Part shown: in pieces, positions 62,224 through 64,000 of the stretch
Position numbering within the stretch: the first letter of the stretch is position 1
How the letters are laid out: every line of letters starts with the position of its first letter
Translations under genes and position numbers: made by a program
Source of the DNA: Ignavibacteriales bacterium
Lineage (GTDB): Bacteria; Bacteroidota; Ignavibacteria; UBA10030
Direction of reading: 5' to 3'
Length of the DNA stretch: 64,000 nucleotides
Assembly: GCA_026390595.1 (NCBI GenBank)
Contig: JAPLFQ010000020.1
Coordinates: forward strand, 375,763 to 439,762
Notes under the pieces: generated by a model
What the model was told of the DNA's origin: nothing
The model's input: only the letters and a program-made list of their open reading frames with translations
Databases searched by the model: none

Positions 62224-62955
62224 ATGAGCACACCCACACCACAGAAACCCCTGAAAGCAATTAATGTTCTCCTGGCCGATGATGACATCGGCTTTGCCAA
62301 AATCGTCCAACGACAACTCCAACTCTTCCAGAATCGGGAGTTTAATCTGGTTTGGAAAGAGAGTGTGGAAGAGGCGCTTCAGGAGATTCAGTCAAACAAT
62401 GCTATTGACCTGATCCTCACAGACTACGTGTTTCCCGGCTCGAACGGGCTGGAGTTCTGCCTCCAGCTGAATCAGTTGAATTCCGAGATTCCGATCGTCT
62501 TCGTGACAGCGACCCGTGATTTCAAGCTGGCCATCGAAGCAATGAAGCTCGGTGTCGAGGACTTCCTCATCAAGGAAGATTTGGCTGAATCTGTCCTCCC
62601 TCGCACCATCCTGAACGTCCTTGATCGCGTTCGTATGTACAAACAGATCACAGCCGTTGAGAAACGGATGCTCATCGCCGAAAAACGGGCGGAGGCAATC
62701 CGAGAACTCGTCGTCACGGTCTGTCATGAATTCAACAATCCCCTCGCAGCCATCAAAATCAGCGCCGATCTGATCCGCCGCCAGTCCCCGACCGAGGAAG
62801 ACAAGAGCATACTGAAGGAATTCGAAGAGAATTTTCAGAAGATCGAGTCGGAAGTGAAGCGGCTCCGTGACATCAGCTTCGAGCGGATTGACTTCCACGG
62901 CACCACCGTTACGGCCGCCGCTCAGAGTTCTCCAACGCCGTCAAACCGCCAATAG
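62224..62955 (+). CDS. Receiver plus DHp (H-box) protein without an ATPase domain
   Basis: A protein of 243 residues. Residues 10-135 are a receiver (DDD at 19-21, Asp 67 in LTDYVFPG, Thr 95, Lys in FLIKED). Residues 140-165 form a coiled linker, and 157-222 form a histidine kinase dimerisation hairpin with H-box CHEFNNPLAAI (His 168) and a second helix. The protein stops after the hairpin, so the HATPase_c domain is missing. It could be a phosphotransfer protein or a phosphatase for the divergent receiver genes. Start ATG 62224 lies 10 bases after the candidate promoter. Confidence 0.9.
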   Translation: MSTPTPQKPLKAINVLLADDDIGFAKIVQRQLQLFQNREFNLVWKESVEEALQEIQSNNAIDLILTDYVFPGSNGLEFCLQLNQLNSEIPIVFVTATRDFKLAIEAMKLGVEDFLIKEDLAESVLPRTILNVLDRVRMYKQITAVEKRMLIAEKRAEAIRELVVTVCHEFNNPLAAIKISADLIRRQSPTEEDKSILKEFEENFQKIESEVKRLRDISFERIDFHGTTVTAAAQSSPTPSNRQ

Positions 62956-63160
62956 CCTTCCTGCGATTGAACGTTTCCGCGCATTTTCGTCAATGCAAGG
63001 CTCTTGCAAGTAAGCCGGATTTTCTCTATCATGGTGGGTGACAGTAACCGTGTATATGGCAATGTTCTGTTAAGCGTATTCCATTGGCGATGTCGAATCG
63101 GATAAGGCCCAGACAACTCGATCTCAAGTTTCCCAAGTCTCCACAACAGAATTCCCACAA

Positions 63161-63192
63161 GTGTCCCGCCCAGAAGGCGGGACACTTTTTTT
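63161..63192 (+). terminator. Strong intrinsic terminator
   Basis: GTGTCCCGCC / GGCGGGACAC, a perfect 10-bp stem with a 5-base loop followed by seven T. It lies 206 bases after the receiver-DHp stop and 20 bases before the nif3-like start. The bases between (62956-63160) show no convincing gene. Confidence 0.92.
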
Positions 63193-63211
63193 GTCCCGAA
63201 TCCGTACAAGT

Positions 63212-64000
63212 ATGAAACTGGCGGACATAGAACGATTTTTTGAATCATGGGTCCCGCGATGGACCGCGTGGGAGCGTGATAATGTCGGCCTTCAGGTGGG
63301 CCGTCGTTCCCGGAGAGTGAAGAACGTTCTTGTCGCGCTGGACGTCACTCCCGAGATCGTCGGAGAAGCAATCCGGAAGGACATCGACCTCATTGTTTCC
63401 CATCACCCCCTCTTGTTCCGGCCGCCGTCATCGATCTCCGACTCAACACCTGTTGGCTCACTTCTACTCTCTTTGGCAGAACATCGCATCGCTCTTTTCT
63501 CGGCTCACACGAATCTCGATGCCTCTCCGGACGGAGTCAGCTTTGCACTTGCCCGGGCGCTCGGAATACCGAACCCGGTCTTCCTGGCACCCATGAAGGA
63601 CTCGCTTGCAAAACTGGCGGTGTTCGTTCCAGCCGATTACGTCGAAGCGGTGACGGCAGCGATGGCAGAGGCTGGCGCCGGCGTCGTGGGAGAGTATACG
63701 TCATGTTCTTTCCGGTCGGAAGGAATAGGACAATTCCGAGGCTCTGAAAAATCCAGCCCGTTTTCGGGAAAGCCTCTTCGGCTCGAAGAAGTCGACGAGA
63801 CCCGGCTTGAGATGATCGTTCCTCGTGCGCGTCTGCAGGCGGTGGTCGCCGCGATGAAATCAGCGCATCCGTACGAAGAAGTTGCCTACGACATCTATTC
63901 CCTGGAGAATACGAATCCAAATTTCGGGATGGGAGCTCTAGGCGATCTCCCGCGGTCAATTCCGCTGAAAGCGTTTCTTACGAGGCTAAAGAAGGCAATC
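63212..64000 (+). CDS. Nif3-like dinuclear metal centre protein (3' truncated by window end)
   Basis: The frame from ATG 63212 is open to the window end (263 codons). Nif3 family marks are DNVGLQVG near 27-34, VSHHPLLF near 69-76 (metal His pair), and SAHTNLDASPDGV near 106-118. A YqfO-type inserted domain follows (KLAVFVPADYVEAVTAAMAEAGA, SAHPYEEVAYDIY). The family (YqfO/YbgI, GTP cyclohydrolase I type 2-like) has no settled function. There is no ribosome site before the ATG and a strong terminator 20 bases upstream. Confidence 0.9.
   Translation, partial: MKLADIERFFESWVPRWTAWERDNVGLQVGRRSRRVKNVLVALDVTPEIVGEAIRKDIDLIVSHHPLLFRPPSSISDSTPVGSLLLSLAEHRIALFSAHTNLDASPDGVSFALARALGIPNPVFLAPMKDSLAKLAVFVPADYVEAVTAAMAEAGAGVVGEYTSCSFRSEGIGQFRGSEKSSPFSGKPLRLEEVDETRLEMIVPRARLQAVVAAMKSAHPYEEVAYDIYSLENTNPNFGMGALGDLPRSIPLKAFLTRLKKAI

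Noticed and set aside
62956-63160. Small ORF of 24 codons (ATG 63031) in the spacer before the terminator
   Set aside because: No ribosome site and no conserved-looking composition; the spacer is better called unassigned.
1-64000. CRISPR arrays, insertion sequences, prophage or defence islands
   Set aside because: No regularly spaced repeats, transposase, integrase, phage structural or known defence genes were seen; the gene content is housekeeping and envelope.

Overview
The window (about 54% G+C by eye) looks like a chromosomal segment of a Gram-negative bacterium of the Bacteroidota/Chlorobi/Ignavibacteria (FCB) lineage, probably an uncultured Ignavibacteria-like organism. Three things support this. 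The primary-type sigma factor is short (285 aa). DUF2723, DUF5683, OstA-like and fused transporter/spermidine-synthase-like families are present. At least ten upstream regions carry a TTG-N20-TAnnTT promoter pattern like that of Bacteroidota. Sigma-54 activators and occasional good Shine-Dalgarno sites argue for a deep or Chlorobi-side branch rather than Bacteroides proper. The genus is inference.

Layout. 1-2815 (+): end of a ComEA-type helix-hairpin-helix gene, a PilM-like protein, rsmD, coaD and an FmdB zinc ribbon, closed by a hairpin shared with convergent pckA. 14566-3074 (-): one long run joining Kdo/LPS supply and export (kdsA, kdsC, an amber-interrupted gene, kdsD, lptC, ostA-like, lptB) to aromatic amino acid and C4 metabolism (DAHP synthase, tyrA, a frameshifted small gene, aminotransferase, pckA). 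14728-18184 (+): ispE, a TonB-receptor-like porin and a LOG-family protein. 27827-18173 (-): lepA, two tandem signal peptidases, hemW, then a glycan group of a DUF2723 membrane glycosyltransferase, a methyltransferase and a GT4 enzyme. 28028-28954 (+): a TIGR01777 epimerase.

38665-28965 (-): a GAF protein with a degenerate GGDEF domain, a tiny zinc ribbon, deoB, the sigma factor, an NlpC/P60 lipoprotein, def, fmt, parA, parB, ridA and a DUF5683 protein. 38919-45353 (+): a nucleotidyltransferase/phosphomannomutase-like fusion, a lone PTS EIIA, hisS, an unknown gene, lgt and rlmB. 59781-45418 (-): acyl-CoA dehydrogenase, guaB, an M24 peptidase, a GT4 enzyme, purD, an NAD-dependent epimerase, meaB, an acyl-CoA dehydrogenase stump, a transporter/spermidine-synthase/TPR fusion, a carboxyltransferase pseudogene, a secreted protein and an NtrC-type regulator. 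62009-60228 (-) and 62224-62955 (+) form a divergent two-component cluster. nif3-like (63212 onward) runs off the end.

Most genes are housekeeping or cell-envelope genes in tightly packed operons with ATGA or TAATG overlaps. The unusual signals are gene decay in an acyl-CoA (propionate or branched-chain type) operon where meaB survives, an amber codon inside an otherwise intact LPS-cluster gene, a repeat-encoded basic tail on LptB, regulators with altered catalytic motifs (DFNRF for GGDEF, GAFTNA for GAFTGA, a receiver-DHp protein without a kinase domain), and the recurrent promoter architecture. I saw no tRNA, rRNA, CRISPR, insertion sequence or prophage.
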